DNA of 64,000 nucleotides from Mycobacterium gastri. Its GTDB lineage: Bacteria; Actinomycetota; Actinomycetes; Mycobacteriales; Mycobacteriaceae. The notes below the pieces were generated by a model that saw nothing but the letters and a program-made list of their open reading frames with translations, searched no databases and was not told the DNA's origin. Made by a program: the position numbers and the translations under genes. This document shows positions 41,112-50,335 of the stretch, piece after piece; the first letter of the stretch is position 1; each line of letters begins with the position of its first letter. Location: assembly GCF_002102175.1 (NCBI RefSeq), contig NZ_LQOX01000129.1, positions 62,001 to 126,000 of the forward strand, in the 5' to 3' direction.

Positions 41112-42160
41112 TCCCCTGACTCGGCTAACCCGCCAGCCCGCGACCAGAGCCGAAGCGATCCTCTGACGATGTCGGTGCAGCAGGCGACGGGCACGTCGCC
41201 GGCCCGACCACCGTTGGCCCGGCCGTGACGCTGCCATCGCACCGCCCGGCGCAACAGCGCGGCCCTATCGTCGGACGCGATGTCCTCCGGTTCGCGGTGC
41301 AGCGCGGACACCGCGTCCAGGGCGGCGCTCATCCGGGCGAGCACCATGTCGTCGCCGGATAAACACCGCGCTATCCGCTCGTCCGTCACGGCCATCGCCT
41401 CGAGTTCGGTGACACCATCGAGTATGCGGCGGTAGCGCGTCGGGTCGCCGAGGGCAAGCACCCCGGCGACGACTACGTCGACACCGCTGGCCCGGCGAAG
41501 CAGGGCCCGCACCCGCGCCGGCGGTGCGCCGCGGCGCACCGCTGCGACGCCAAGTGCGATGCCGAACAGGTCGAGGGACTCCAGCAGCCGCAGCCGCATC
41601 GGCATCGACACCGTGAGCTCCGCCGCCAGAAAGCCGTCGAAGGATCCGCCGAGGCAGGTCAGGCCGTCGGGGTGGGCGGCCAGCGCGCGCAGCGCAAGCC
41701 AGCAGGTTTCATCGAGATCGTCGAACGCCGCGGCGGCGAGCAGACCGATCATCGGTACCACGGGCAGGCCGACCAGCGCGGAAAAATGCGCGCACCGGGT
41801 CTGCGCCGCGGCCATCGGCCCGGCCCCGCCGAACCCACTCAGATCTGCCTTGTTCAGCACCACCACCAGCGGCTGCCGGGCGTCTCGGGCGGCGGCTATG
41901 GCCCGGCGGTCCTCGGGTTTGAGCGCCTCGGCGCCGACGTACAGTTGCACATCGGCGACGGTGGTCGGGGATGCCACCGCCAGTCCCGCGCCGTCCAGAG
42001 CACGCGCCACCGTTCGGCAACCGACCCCCGGGCGGCCGCGGACCGCCACCCGCAGCGGTTCCGCGATGCGCGCCGCGATCGGTTGCACCCGCTGGCCACC
42101 GGTCCGGTCAGCGAGGCGTGTCAGTTCGTCGAGGAAAAGCTGGTACCCCTGCCCCGTCAT
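41102..42160 (-). CDS. GTPase-like protein (Rv0209-like)
   Basis: A 352-aa protein with a degenerate P-loop, RGRPGVGCRTVARAL (Lys replaced), and a good G4 motif, PLVVVLNKADLSG, so it is GTPase-fold but possibly non-hydrolysing. The C-terminal half is helical and Arg-rich. ATG 42160 has AGGGGG just upstream; the longer frame is antisense to trmB. It is coupled to the second GTPase-like gene, suggesting they form a heteromer, as in IniA/IniC-type pairs. That analogy is mine, not shown. Confidence 0.78.
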   Translation of the reverse strand: MTGQGYQLFLDELTRLADRTGGQRVQPIAARIAEPLRVAVRGRPGVGCRTVARALDGAGLAVASPTTVADVQLYVGAEALKPEDRRAIAAARDARQPLVVVLNKADLSGFGGAGPMAAAQTRCAHFSALVGLPVVPMIGLLAAAAFDDLDETCWLALRALAAHPDGLTCLGGSFDGFLAAELTVSMPMRLRLLESLDLFGIALGVAAVRRGAPPARVRALLRRASGVDVVVAGVLALGDPTRYRRILDGVTELEAMAVTDERIARCLSGDDMVLARMSAALDAVSALHREPEDIASDDRAALLRRAVRWQRHGRANGGRAGDVPVACCTDIVRGSLRLWSRAGGLAESGECG

Positions 42161-42308
42161 AGCCCCCTGCTCGCTCGCATCACACCGACACCGAATGGTG
42201 GCAGCTGCGCCCCCACCCCGCCAAGCCACCCCGGCAGTGCTATCCGCTACCAGCCAAAGGCAACTGTTGGGTATCAATCTGGCCCAGGAGCGGCTACACC
42301 TGCGTTTC

Positions 42309-43115
42309 ATGAGCCACCATGGACAAATGCATGCGCAAGCCGAAGTTGGGTTACGTCCCGACTCGCCGGCCCTGCCCGGCCCGGAGTCCGGCGAGCAATA
42401 CCGGGGCAGCGCGTGGGGCCGGCTACCGGCCACCGGCCTTCGCTCGCGCCATTCGGCGCTGTCGAGCACCCAGCGCCAGACTTGGGACCGGCTGTGGCCC
42501 GAACTGGGCATCGACGCGCTCGCCGGTTCGCCTCGCCGGGGACCTGTGGACACCCGGGCGTGGTTCGGCCGCGACGCGCCCCTGGTGCTGGAGATCGGCT
42601 GCGGAAGCGGAACCTCGACACTGGCAATGGCGCAGGCCGAGCCCCAACTCGACGTGATCGCGGTGGAAATCTACCGCCGGGGCCTGGCGCAGCTGCTGTG
42701 CGCGATCGACAGTACAAACGTGACCAATATCCGGTTGATCCGCGGCAACGGGATCGACGTGTTGAAAGACCTGGTCACCTCGAATTCGCTGTCCGGGGTC
42801 CGGGTGTTCTTTCCCGATCCCTGGCCCAAGGCGCGACACCACAAGCGGCGGCTGCTGCAGCCGGCCACGTTCGCCCTGGTCGCCGACCGGCTAATCGCCG
42901 GAGGTGTGCTGCACGCCGCGACCGACCACCCCGGCTACGCCGAACACATCGCCGCCGCCGGCGACGCCGAACCGCGATTGGCCCGCGCTGATCCACGCAC
43001 CGAGACCCTGCCGATCTCGATCGTTCGTCCCACGACCAAATACGAAACCAAAGCCCACGATGCCGGCAGCGCCGTCAGCGAGCTGGTCTGGAGAAAACCG
43101 AAATCAGATGACTAA
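42309..43115 (+). CDS. trmB: tRNA (guanine-N7-)-methyltransferase TrmB
   Basis: A 268-aa enzyme making m7G46 in tRNA with SAM. It has LVLEIGCGSGTSTL (motif I), VIAVEIYRRGLAQLL, the diagnostic FFPDPWPKARHHKRRL (catalytic Asp and tRNA-binding region), HAATDHPGYAEHI, and SIVRPTTKYETKAHD at the end. ATG 42309 starts MSHHGQMHAQ, similar to the H37Rv protein as recalled. It is divergent from the GTPase-like gene. Its TAA is immediately followed by the next ATG. Confidence 0.94.
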   Translation: MSHHGQMHAQAEVGLRPDSPALPGPESGEQYRGSAWGRLPATGLRSRHSALSSTQRQTWDRLWPELGIDALAGSPRRGPVDTRAWFGRDAPLVLEIGCGSGTSTLAMAQAEPQLDVIAVEIYRRGLAQLLCAIDSTNVTNIRLIRGNGIDVLKDLVTSNSLSGVRVFFPDPWPKARHHKRRLLQPATFALVADRLIAGGVLHAATDHPGYAEHIAAAGDAEPRLARADPRTETLPISIVRPTTKYETKAHDAGSAVSELVWRKPKSDD

Positions 43116-43871
43116 ATGAGCCTGACTGAAGACGTCACCACACAAGCGTCCGAACCCGTCGCCGGGACGGCGGTATCACCACTGCCGTCAGTGCTGGCCG
43201 GCGATTTGTCCAAGGTCGGCCTGACCGGCCTGGCCCCGCCGACGGGTCGGGTCCTGTTGGTTTGGGACGCTCCCAACCTCGACATGGGGTTGGGCTCGAT
43301 CCTCGGGCGCCGCCCCACCGCACTGGAACGACCTCGTTTCGACGCGCTGGGCCGCTGGCTGCTGGCCCGCACCGCGGCGGTCGCCGCCAGGGCGGCGGGC
43401 GGCCCGGCCATCCGAGCCGAACCGGAGGCCACCGTCTTCACCAATATCGCGCCCGGCAGCGCCGACGTGGTCCGCCCGTGGGTGGACGCACTGCGCAACG
43501 TCGGGTTCGCCGTCTTCGCCAAACCGAAGATCGACGAGGACAGCGACATCGACCGCGACATGCTCGAGCACATCGACAAGCGCTACCGGGAAGGGCTGGC
43601 AGGACTGGTCGTGGCCTCGGCGGACGGTCAGGCTTTCCGGCAGCCGCTGGAGGAGATCGCCCGCGGCGGAATCCCAGTTCAAGTGCTTGGATTTCGTGAA
43701 CACGCCAGTTGGGCGCTAGCGTCGGATACCTTGGAGTTCGTCGACCTGGAGGACATTGCCGGTGTTTTCCGGGAGCCGCTCCCCCGAATCGGCCTCGATT
43801 CGCTACCTGAGCAGGGAGCTTGGCTGCAGCCGTTCCGGCCGCTGACCTCGCTGTTGACCTCGCGGATGTGA
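43116..43871 (+). CDS. NYN/PIN-like nuclease-fold protein (Rv0207c-like)
   Basis: A 251-aa protein with a NYN domain. VLLVWDAPNLDMGLG carries the first acidic metal ligand, KIDEDSDIDRDML the second cluster, and GLVVASADGQAF the third, as in Nedd4-BP1/YacP/LabA-type RNases. The ATG directly abuts the trmB stop, so it is translationally coupled to a tRNA-modification gene, which fits an RNA substrate. It lies 82 bp upstream of mmpL3. Confidence 0.85.
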   Translation: MSLTEDVTTQASEPVAGTAVSPLPSVLAGDLSKVGLTGLAPPTGRVLLVWDAPNLDMGLGSILGRRPTALERPRFDALGRWLLARTAAVAARAAGGPAIRAEPEATVFTNIAPGSADVVRPWVDALRNVGFAVFAKPKIDEDSDIDRDMLEHIDKRYREGLAGLVVASADGQAFRQPLEEIARGGIPVQVLGFREHASWALASDTLEFVDLEDIAGVFREPLPRIGLDSLPEQGAWLQPFRPLTSLLTSRM

Positions 43872-43953
43872 CAGGCCTCACGTCTGAGACAACGGAGCGT
43901 CTGACAACCGAAGAGCAATGCGCGGGTCGCTAACGATCCAGTAAGGAGATTAC

Positions 43954-46809
43954 GTGTTCGCCTGGTGGGGTCGAATTGTGTACCGCTACCGGTTCATCGT
44001 AATCGGCGTCACGGTGGCGTTATGCCTCGGCGGCGGGGTCTTCGGGCTGAGCCTGGGTAAGCACGTCACGCAGAGCGGTTTCTACGACGACAGCAGCCAG
44101 TCGGTCAAGGCGTCGATACTGGGCGACCAGGTCTACGGCCGGGACCGGACCGGTCACATCGTCGCGATCTTCAAAGCCCCCGACGGCAAGACGGTCAACG
44201 ACCCCGCCTGGTCGAAGAAGATCACCGACGAGCTCAACCGATTCGTGCAGGACCACCCCGACCAGGTGATGGGCTGGGCCGGCTACCTGCGGGCACCGGA
44301 CACCACCAGCTCGGTCGTCAAGGGCATGGCCACCGAGGACAAGAAGTACACGTTCGTATCCATTCCGCTCAAGGGCGATGACGACGACACCATCCTGAAC
44401 AATTACAAGGACATCGCGCCGTCGCTGCAGAAACTCGACGGCGGCACGGTTCAACTCGCCGGCCTCGAACCGGTGGCCGAGGCGCTGACCGGCACCATCG
44501 CCACCGACCAGCGACGGATGGAAGTGCTGGCCCTGCCGTTGGTGGCGGTGGTGCTGTTCCTGGTGTTCGGTGGCGCGGTCGCCGCGTGTCTTCCGGTGAT
44601 GGTCGGCGGTCTGAGTATCGCGGGCGCGCTGGGCATCCTGCGCTTGGTCGCGGTGTTCGGGCCGGTGCACTTCTTTGCCCAGCCCGTGGTCTCGCTGATC
44701 GGTCTGGGTATCGCCGTGGACTATGGGCTCTTCGTGGTGAGCCGATTCCGAGAAGAGATCGCCGAAGGGTATGACACCGAGACCGCGGTCAGACGCACCG
44801 TCATGACCGCCGGCCGAACGGTCGCCTTCTCGGCGGTGCTGATCATTGCCTCCGGGATCAGCTTGCTGATGCTGCCGCAGGGCTTCGTGAAATCGCTGAC
44901 CTATGCGCTGATCGCCGCGGTCGGGTTGGCCGCCCTGCTGTCGATCACGCTGCTGCCGGCCGTTCTGGGCGTCCTTGGCCGCCACGTCGACGCGCTCGGT
45001 GTGCGCACTGCGTTCCGGGTGCCCTTCCTGCGCAACTGGAAGGTGTCGCGGGCCTACCTGAACTGGCTCGCCGACCGGCTGCAGAAGACCAAGACCCGCG
45101 AAGAGGTCGAGGCCGGCTTCTGGGGCAAGCTCGTCAACTGGGTGATGCGGCGACCTCTGGTCTTCGCCATCCCGATCGTCGTCGGCATGTTCGCCCTGGT
45201 TCTGCCGCTATTCAACCTGTCACTGGGCGGCATGAGCGAGAAGTACCTGCCGCCCAACAACTCGGTGCGCCAGTCCCAGGAGCACTTCGACCAGCTCTTC
45301 CCCGGATACCGCACCAATCCGCTGACCCTGGTGATCCAGTCGACCAACCACCAGCCCGTCACCGACCAGCAGGTTGCCGACATCCGCAGTAAGGCGATGT
45401 CGATCAGCGGATTCATCGAGCCGGACAACGACCCGGCGAACATGTGGCAGGAGCGCAGCGTCGCACCCGGCGCGTCGAAGGATCCCTCGGTACGGGTGCT
45501 GCAGAACGGGCTGATCAACCCGGGCGACGCGGCGAAGAAGCTGGCAGAGCTGCGCGCGATCACGCCGCCCAAGGGACTCGAGGTATATGTCGGCGGCACT
45601 CCGGCGCTGGAGCAGGATTCGATCCACAGCCTGTTCGACAACATGCCGGCCATGCTCGTCATCCTGCTCACCGCCACCACGCTGCTGATGTTCTTGGCCT
45701 TCGGGTCGGTGGTGCTGCCGATCAAGGCCGCGGTGATGAGTGCGCTGACGCTCGGGTCCACCATGGGCATCCTGACCTGGATATTCGTCGACGGCCACGG
45801 CTCGGGGTTGCTGAACTTCACGGCCACCCCGTTGACCGCCCCGGTGATCGCGCTCGTGGTTGCGGTGGGATACGGCTTGGCCACCGACTACGAGGTGTTC
45901 CTGGTCTCCCGCATGGTCGAGGCCCGCGAAAGCGGCATGTCCACCCAGGAGGCCATCCGCATCGGCACGGCCACCACCGGCCGCCTGATCACCGCAGCCG
46001 CGCTGGTGCTCGCCGTGGTCGCCGGCTCGTTCGTGTTCTCCGACCTGGTGATGATGAAATACCTGGCCTTCGGCCTGATGGCGGCGCTGCTGCTGGACGC
46101 GACCGTGGTGCGGATGTTCCTGGTGCCGTCGGTGATGAAACTGCTCGGCGACGACTGCTGGTGGGCTCCGCGCTGGATGCGGCGAGTGCAGACCCGCATC
46201 GGCCTCGGCGAGATCCAGCTACCCGACGAACGCAAGCGGCCGGTGACCGACGGTCGCGTCGCCCGGCCTCCGGTCACCGCCGGCCTGGTCGCCGCCGGCC
46301 CGCGCCCCGCACACGATCCCACCCACCCGTCGACGCCGGAGTCGTCGCAACGCGGGTCTGCCCGGCCGGAGATCGGGCCTGCGCAGAGCGGGCCGACCAG
46401 TGCGGGCACCAAGCAGATCCCGGTCAAGGCAAACCAGCCGAGCGAACCGCCGACAACTCGGCTGGCCGCGCCCGGCAAACCGGGCGCACCGGGCCGCGGA
46501 TCGAGCAGCCCGGCGCCGGCGGCACCGTCGTCGGCCCGGCCACCGGCGCCGACCCCGCCGCCGGCCCCATCGGCCGGTCAGACTCGCGCCATGCCGATTC
46601 CGGGGAGCCGTTCCGGCGACACCGACCCGGCCGATGCCACCGCCAAGCTGCCGGTCCAACGGCCGGAGGACAGCGACTCCGACGCGGCCACTGAGCAGCT
46701 CAACGCCCGCGGCGCGCAGGGCGACAACGGCGCCGACGGCTCCCGGCGCCGGCGCGGGGCCGGCGGCCTGTCCGCCCAGGACCTGCTGCGCCGCGAGGGA
46801 CGGCTTTAG
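43954..46809 (+). CDS. mmpL3: Trehalose monomycolate transporter MmpL3
   Basis: A 951-aa RND-family flippase exporting trehalose monomycolate to the periplasm, essential in mycobacteria. The proton-relay pairs D256/Y257 (AVDYGLF) and D645/Y646 (ATDYEVF) fall exactly at the numbers known for MmpL3. Two periplasmic loops flank twelve spans, and a long Pro/Ala-rich cytoplasmic tail (after about residue 755) ends RREGRL. GTG 43954 has AAGGAG upstream. The stop overlaps that of the convergent AI-2E-family gene. Confidence 0.97.
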   Translation: MFAWWGRIVYRYRFIVIGVTVALCLGGGVFGLSLGKHVTQSGFYDDSSQSVKASILGDQVYGRDRTGHIVAIFKAPDGKTVNDPAWSKKITDELNRFVQDHPDQVMGWAGYLRAPDTTSSVVKGMATEDKKYTFVSIPLKGDDDDTILNNYKDIAPSLQKLDGGTVQLAGLEPVAEALTGTIATDQRRMEVLALPLVAVVLFLVFGGAVAACLPVMVGGLSIAGALGILRLVAVFGPVHFFAQPVVSLIGLGIAVDYGLFVVSRFREEIAEGYDTETAVRRTVMTAGRTVAFSAVLIIASGISLLMLPQGFVKSLTYALIAAVGLAALLSITLLPAVLGVLGRHVDALGVRTAFRVPFLRNWKVSRAYLNWLADRLQKTKTREEVEAGFWGKLVNWVMRRPLVFAIPIVVGMFALVLPLFNLSLGGMSEKYLPPNNSVRQSQEHFDQLFPGYRTNPLTLVIQSTNHQPVTDQQVADIRSKAMSISGFIEPDNDPANMWQERSVAPGASKDPSVRVLQNGLINPGDAAKKLAELRAITPPKGLEVYVGGTPALEQDSIHSLFDNMPAMLVILLTATTLLMFLAFGSVVLPIKAAVMSALTLGSTMGILTWIFVDGHGSGLLNFTATPLTAPVIALVVAVGYGLATDYEVFLVSRMVEARESGMSTQEAIRIGTATTGRLITAAALVLAVVAGSFVFSDLVMMKYLAFGLMAALLLDATVVRMFLVPSVMKLLGDDCWWAPRWMRRVQTRIGLGEIQLPDERKRPVTDGRVARPPVTAGLVAAGPRPAHDPTHPSTPESSQRGSARPEIGPAQSGPTSAGTKQIPVKANQPSEPPTTRLAAPGKPGAPGRGSSSPAPAAPSSARPPAPTPPPAPSAGQTRAMPIPGSRSGDTDPADATAKLPVQRPEDSDSDAATEQLNARGAQGDNGADGSRRRRGAGGLSAQDLLRREGRL

Positions 46810-47960
46810 GTTTCCTGCGGCTGTCCTTCGTCGGCCGGGTCGGGATTGTCCGGTTCGGCCTGCAGGATTGTCGACGGCTCTTCGAGTTGCTCGGCGGCGG
46901 CCGCCGGGTCCTTGGCCAGCAGCACCTGCATCGCGTTGTTGAGGAACGCGACCGTCGGGACGGCCAGCAGGGCTCCCACGATTCCGGCGAGGACACCGCC
47001 GGTCGAAATGGCCAGGACCACCGCCAGCGGGTGAATCGAGACCGCACGACCCATCACCAGCGGCTGCAGCAAATGGGCCTCGAGCTGATTGACCGCGATG
47101 AGCAAACCCAGAGTCATCAGCGCGTAAACCAGTCCCTTGGCCAGTAGGGCCACTACCACGGCAAGCAAACCGGAGATCAACGCACCGAGCAGCGGGATGA
47201 AGGCACCCAGGAACACCAGCGAGGCCAGCGGCAGCGCGAGCGGCACTCCCATGATTGCCAACCCGGTGCCGACACCGATCGCGTCGGTCAGGGCGACCAG
47301 GAACGTGGCCCGCACATACCCGATCAGCGAGGAGTATCCGGCGCGCCCGGCCCGCAGGACCCGGTCACGAGCCGGGGCGGGCACGATCTTGACCACGTAC
47401 TGCCAGATGTTGCGCCCGCCGTACAGGAAGAAGATCAGTGTGAACAGCACCAACACCGCAGCGGTGAGCAACTCGGTAATGGCGGCTGCGGTGGAAATCG
47501 CGCCGCTGGTCAACTTGGCCTGATTGTTGCGCAGCGCCTCGATCGCGGCGTTGCCCGCGTTGTCGATCTGTTCACGACGCAGATGTGCCGGCCCTTCGAT
47601 CAGCCACCTGCGGCTCGAGTCGATGCTGCGTTCCACCTGCTTGACCACATCTGGCAGGCCCACGATGAACTGGCTGATGACGAAGGCCAGGATGCCGCCG
47701 AGGATCGCAAAACCGCCCAGCAACACCAGCGACACCGCGGCACCGCGCGGCACGCGCCGCAGGTCCAGCCAGTCCACGACCGGCACCAGCAGCGCGCTCA
47801 AGATCAACGCCAGCAACACCGGAACGACGATGATCTCCAGCTTGCCGATGACCCAGATGACCGCGAGTGCGGCAGCGAAGATGACCAGCAACCGCCACGA
47901 CCATGCCGCGGTCTTGCGGACCAGGGGAATTACCGAAGCATCGTCGAGGCTTGTCGACAT
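46806..47960 (-). CDS. AI-2E transporter family permease (Rv0205-like)
   Basis: A 384-aa protein with about eight spans in the UPF0118/AI-2E arrangement: two at the N-terminus, a soluble middle (residues ~90-160), GYVRATFLVALTDAIGVG and a C-terminal bundle (LGAFIPLLGALISGLLAVVVAL). The tail is acidic. Rv0205 has been called a lipid- or small-molecule transporter; the substrate is open. ATG 47960 is leaderless (TAGGCT, 6 nt). Its TAA overlaps the mmpL3 TAG. Confidence 0.88.
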   Translation of the reverse strand: MSTSLDDASVIPLVRKTAAWSWRLLVIFAAALAVIWVIGKLEIIVVPVLLALILSALLVPVVDWLDLRRVPRGAAVSLVLLGGFAILGGILAFVISQFIVGLPDVVKQVERSIDSSRRWLIEGPAHLRREQIDNAGNAAIEALRNNQAKLTSGAISTAAAITELLTAAVLVLFTLIFFLYGGRNIWQYVVKIVPAPARDRVLRAGRAGYSSLIGYVRATFLVALTDAIGVGTGLAIMGVPLALPLASLVFLGAFIPLLGALISGLLAVVVALLAKGLVYALMTLGLLIAVNQLEAHLLQPLVMGRAVSIHPLAVVLAISTGGVLAGIVGALLAVPTVAFLNNAMQVLLAKDPAAAAEQLEEPSTILQAEPDNPDPADEGQPQET

Positions 47961-47966
47961 CCGGCA

Positions 47967-47972
47967 AGCCTA
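47967..47972 (-). promoter_or_regulatory. -10 hexamer TAGGCT for the AI-2E-family gene
   Basis: On the minus strand TAGGCT ends 6 nt before ATG 47960 without a Shine-Dalgarno. It faces the plus-strand promoter at 48140. Confidence 0.5.
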
Positions 47973-48139
47973 ACCGGGCTGCGGTGTAGGACTCCCGCAA
48001 CACCTCGAACGACTCCTTGGACGATCCTGCATGCTGGCAGTCGCTTCCCGCCGCCACCGCCGCCACGATCCGGTCACGACCCCAGAACGACCCTGACACA
48101 GACGATGACGTGCGGAGATCTTGGTGCCACCGGCACGGT

Positions 48140-48145
48140 TACCCT
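48140..48145 (+). promoter_or_regulatory. -10 hexamer TACCCT for the flippase-like gene
   Basis: TACCCT ends 6 nt before GTG 48152 without a Shine-Dalgarno. It fixes the start at GTG 48152 rather than any upstream codon. Confidence 0.5.
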
Positions 48146-48151
48146 TATCCG

Positions 48152-49333
48152 GTGTCTCCCGACGCCCCCGTCCGCAAGCTCGTCGACCGGCGCGAAGAGG
48201 CGCCGCGCGGCAAGTACTGGTGGCTGCGCTGGGTGGTCCTCGGCATCGTCGCAATCGTGCTTGCCGTCGAGGTGGCGCTGGTATGGGACCAACTGTCCAA
48301 AGCGTGGATGAGTATCTACCAGGCCAATTGGTGGTGGCTGGTGGCAGCCATGGGCGCAGCGGCCGCGTCGATGCACAGCTTCGCGCAGATCCAGCGCACG
48401 CTGCTGAGATCGGCCGGTGTGCAGGTCCAGCAATTACGGTCCGAAGCCGCCTTCTACGCGGCGAACTCGCTGAGTACCACCCTCCCCGGTGGCCCGGTGC
48501 TGTCGGCGACCTTTCTGCTTCGTCAGCAACGCATTTGGGGCGCCTCGACCGTGGTGGCGTCGTGGCAGCTGGTGATGTCGGGTGTGCTGCAGGCCGTCGG
48601 ACTGGCCCTGCTCGGGCTGGGTGGCGCCTTCTTCCTGGGCGCCAAGAACAACCCGTTCTCACTGCTGTTCACCCTCGGCGGTTTCGTGGCGTTGCTGCTG
48701 CTGGCCCAGGCGGTGGCGTCCCGGCCGGAACTGATCGAAGGGATCGGCAACCGGGTTCTGTCGTGGGTCAACTCGATTCGCGGTAAGCCGGCCGACACCG
48801 GTGTGGCGAAGTGGCGCGAAACGCTCATGCAGCTCGAGTCGGTCAGCCTGAGCCGCCGCGACCTGGCAGTGGCGTTCAGTTGGTCGCTGTTCAACTGGAT
48901 CGCCGACGTGGCCTGCCTGGGCTTCGCCGCGTACGCCGCCGGGGACCACGCCTCGGTCGCCGGGCTGACGGTCGCCTATGCGGCCGCCCGCGCCGTCGGC
49001 ACCATCCCGCTGATGCCGGGCGGTCTGTTGGTGGTGGAGGCGGTGCTGGTGCCGGGCCTGGTGTCCAGCGGCATGGCCCTGCCCAATGCCATCTCGGCGA
49101 TGCTGATCTACCGGCTGATCAGCTGGCTGTTCATCGCCGCTGTCGGTTGGGTGGTGTTCTTCTTCATGTTCCGCACCGAGAACATCGCCGATTCGGATGC
49201 CGACGACCCGCCGACCGACCCCGAGCTGGGACGCATCATCGGGGTCGGGTGCAGCGCCGCCGACGACCCGGCCGAAACCGCCCTGCAGGGTCCGCTGCCG
49301 CCGCCTGATCGTGACTCAGCAGACGGCCGGTAA
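48152..49333 (+). CDS. Lysylphosphatidylglycerol synthase TM-region-like protein (Rv0204c-like)
   Basis: A 393-aa integral membrane protein of the UPF0104/LPG_synthase_TM family, related to the flippase part of MprF. It has eight or so spans, with the family features GGPVLSATFLLRQQRIWG, YAAARAVGTIPLMPGGLLVVE and an acidic cytoplasmic C-terminal tail. Likely moves or senses a lipid; no aminoacyltransferase domain is fused. It lies between mmpL3 and mmpL11. Confidence 0.85.
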   Translation: MSPDAPVRKLVDRREEAPRGKYWWLRWVVLGIVAIVLAVEVALVWDQLSKAWMSIYQANWWWLVAAMGAAAASMHSFAQIQRTLLRSAGVQVQQLRSEAAFYAANSLSTTLPGGPVLSATFLLRQQRIWGASTVVASWQLVMSGVLQAVGLALLGLGGAFFLGAKNNPFSLLFTLGGFVALLLLAQAVASRPELIEGIGNRVLSWVNSIRGKPADTGVAKWRETLMQLESVSLSRRDLAVAFSWSLFNWIADVACLGFAAYAAGDHASVAGLTVAYAAARAVGTIPLMPGGLLVVEAVLVPGLVSSGMALPNAISAMLIYRLISWLFIAAVGWVVFFFMFRTENIADSDADDPPTDPELGRIIGVGCSAADDPAETALQGPLPPPDRDSADGR

Positions 49334-49384
49334 GTCAGCAGGCGTCCGATTACCTGCGCCATAGGTCGCTATTAGCGCTATGGG

Positions 49385-49390
49385 TAGGGT
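49385..49390 (+). promoter_or_regulatory. -10 hexamer TAGGGT for the methyltransferase
   Basis: TAGGGT ends 7 nt before GTG 49398 without a Shine-Dalgarno; the ATG at 49380 would lie upstream of the -10 and is therefore disfavoured. Confidence 0.5.
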
Positions 49391-49397
49391 GCCAGCT

Positions 49398-50108
49398 GTG
49401 ACCGGCAAATTGATGGACTGGGAGGCCGCTTATCGCGATCATGGCATTTTCGGTGGTCTGCCGCCGTGGAACATTGGCGAACCGCAACCGGAAATCGCTG
49501 CACTGCTGCGGGCCGGCGGGATCCGCAGCGAAGTACTGGACGCCGGTTGCGGAATCGCCGAGTTGTCGCTTGCCCTCGCCGCACAGGGCCACACGGTCGT
49601 AGGTATTGATATAGCCGGCAGTGCGATTGCGAAGGCAAAGCAAGCCGCCAACGACCGTGGATTCAGCACAGCCAGCTTTGTACAAGATGACCTCACGTCA
49701 CTTCGGGGCTACGACCGCCGATTCAACACCATCATCGATAGCACGGTGTTTGAGTCACTCCCGGTCGAAATGCGTGACCACTACCTACGTTCGCTTCATC
49801 GTGCCGCCGCGCCCGGCGCAATGTATTACGTCCTGGTGTCCACCGCGAGCGCGCTCCCCAAGAACATAGCCCTGCCGCCAGACGCTCCCGCGGTGCCTCC
49901 CAACGTCGTCACCGAGCAGGAACTGCGCGAAGCTGTTTCAGAGTATTGGAAAGTCGACAAAATTCGGCCAGCCTTCATCCACGCACACCCGGTATTAGCC
50001 AAAGCCCTATCTCAGATTCCGGGCGTCTTAATGGATGACTACGAGGTGGACGAAAAGAATCGGCTGAAGCTGCCGGCCTTTTTGCTCACCGCCCACAAAG
50101 CAGCGTAG
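49398..50108 (+). CDS. SAM-dependent methyltransferase at the Rv0203 position
   Basis: A 236-aa class I methyltransferase. DWEAAYRDHGIFGGLPPWNIGEPQPE is the N-terminal substrate cap seen in thiopurine/tellurite- or Rv0560c-type small-molecule methyltransferases. VLDAGCGIAELSLALA is motif I, VVGIDIAGSAIAKA strand 2, and IIDSTVFESLP motif IV. GTG 49398 is chosen by the leaderless -10. Third-position GC drops in the last third compared with neighbours, hinting at acquisition. It stands where H37Rv has the haem-binding protein gene Rv0203, which is not found here. Confidence 0.82.
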   Translation: MTGKLMDWEAAYRDHGIFGGLPPWNIGEPQPEIAALLRAGGIRSEVLDAGCGIAELSLALAAQGHTVVGIDIAGSAIAKAKQAANDRGFSTASFVQDDLTSLRGYDRRFNTIIDSTVFESLPVEMRDHYLRSLHRAAAPGAMYYVLVSTASALPKNIALPPDAPAVPPNVVTEQELREAVSEYWKVDKIRPAFIHAHPVLAKALSQIPGVLMDDYEVDEKNRLKLPAFLLTAHKAA

Positions 50109-50200
50109 GGCAAATCACGCCGATCACTGATCTTGGTGCCGGCATATCCCTGCAGGGGTTAGGCTGTGCGAACCGGTCCGGGACACGACTGGAGGCAACG

Positions 50201-50335
50201 ATGCACGGGTTGACGTGCCTGGTGGGCCACCGACATCCTGCCACCTCCGGCGTCGGCGCCGTCAAGACCGACGACCCGGGCCGGGTTCGCCGCAGCGTCG
50301 CAGCGCCGACATCGTTGCAGCTCAGCAACCAATAA
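50201..50335 (+). CDS. 44-aa small ORF upstream of mmpL11
   Basis: GGAGG at 50191-50195 stands 5 nt before ATG 50201. The peptide begins MHGLTCLVGHRHPATSGVG and ends LQLSNQ. It has one Cys and three His in the first 12 residues. No family is recognised. It could be a translated leader peptide or a small protein; the Shine-Dalgarno is the main support. The rest of 50109-50419 holds no other gene. A CATAAT at 50341-50346 could be the mmpL11 -10. Confidence 0.4.
   Translation: MHGLTCLVGHRHPATSGVGAVKTDDPGRVRRSVAAPTSLQLSNQ

Noticed and set aside
39450..41228. A 592-codon plus-strand frame opposite the Rv0210-like gene
   Set aside because: GC-rich antisense open frame, Gln/His/Arg-rich, no motif; the minus-strand frame shows helices, spans and coupling to its neighbour.
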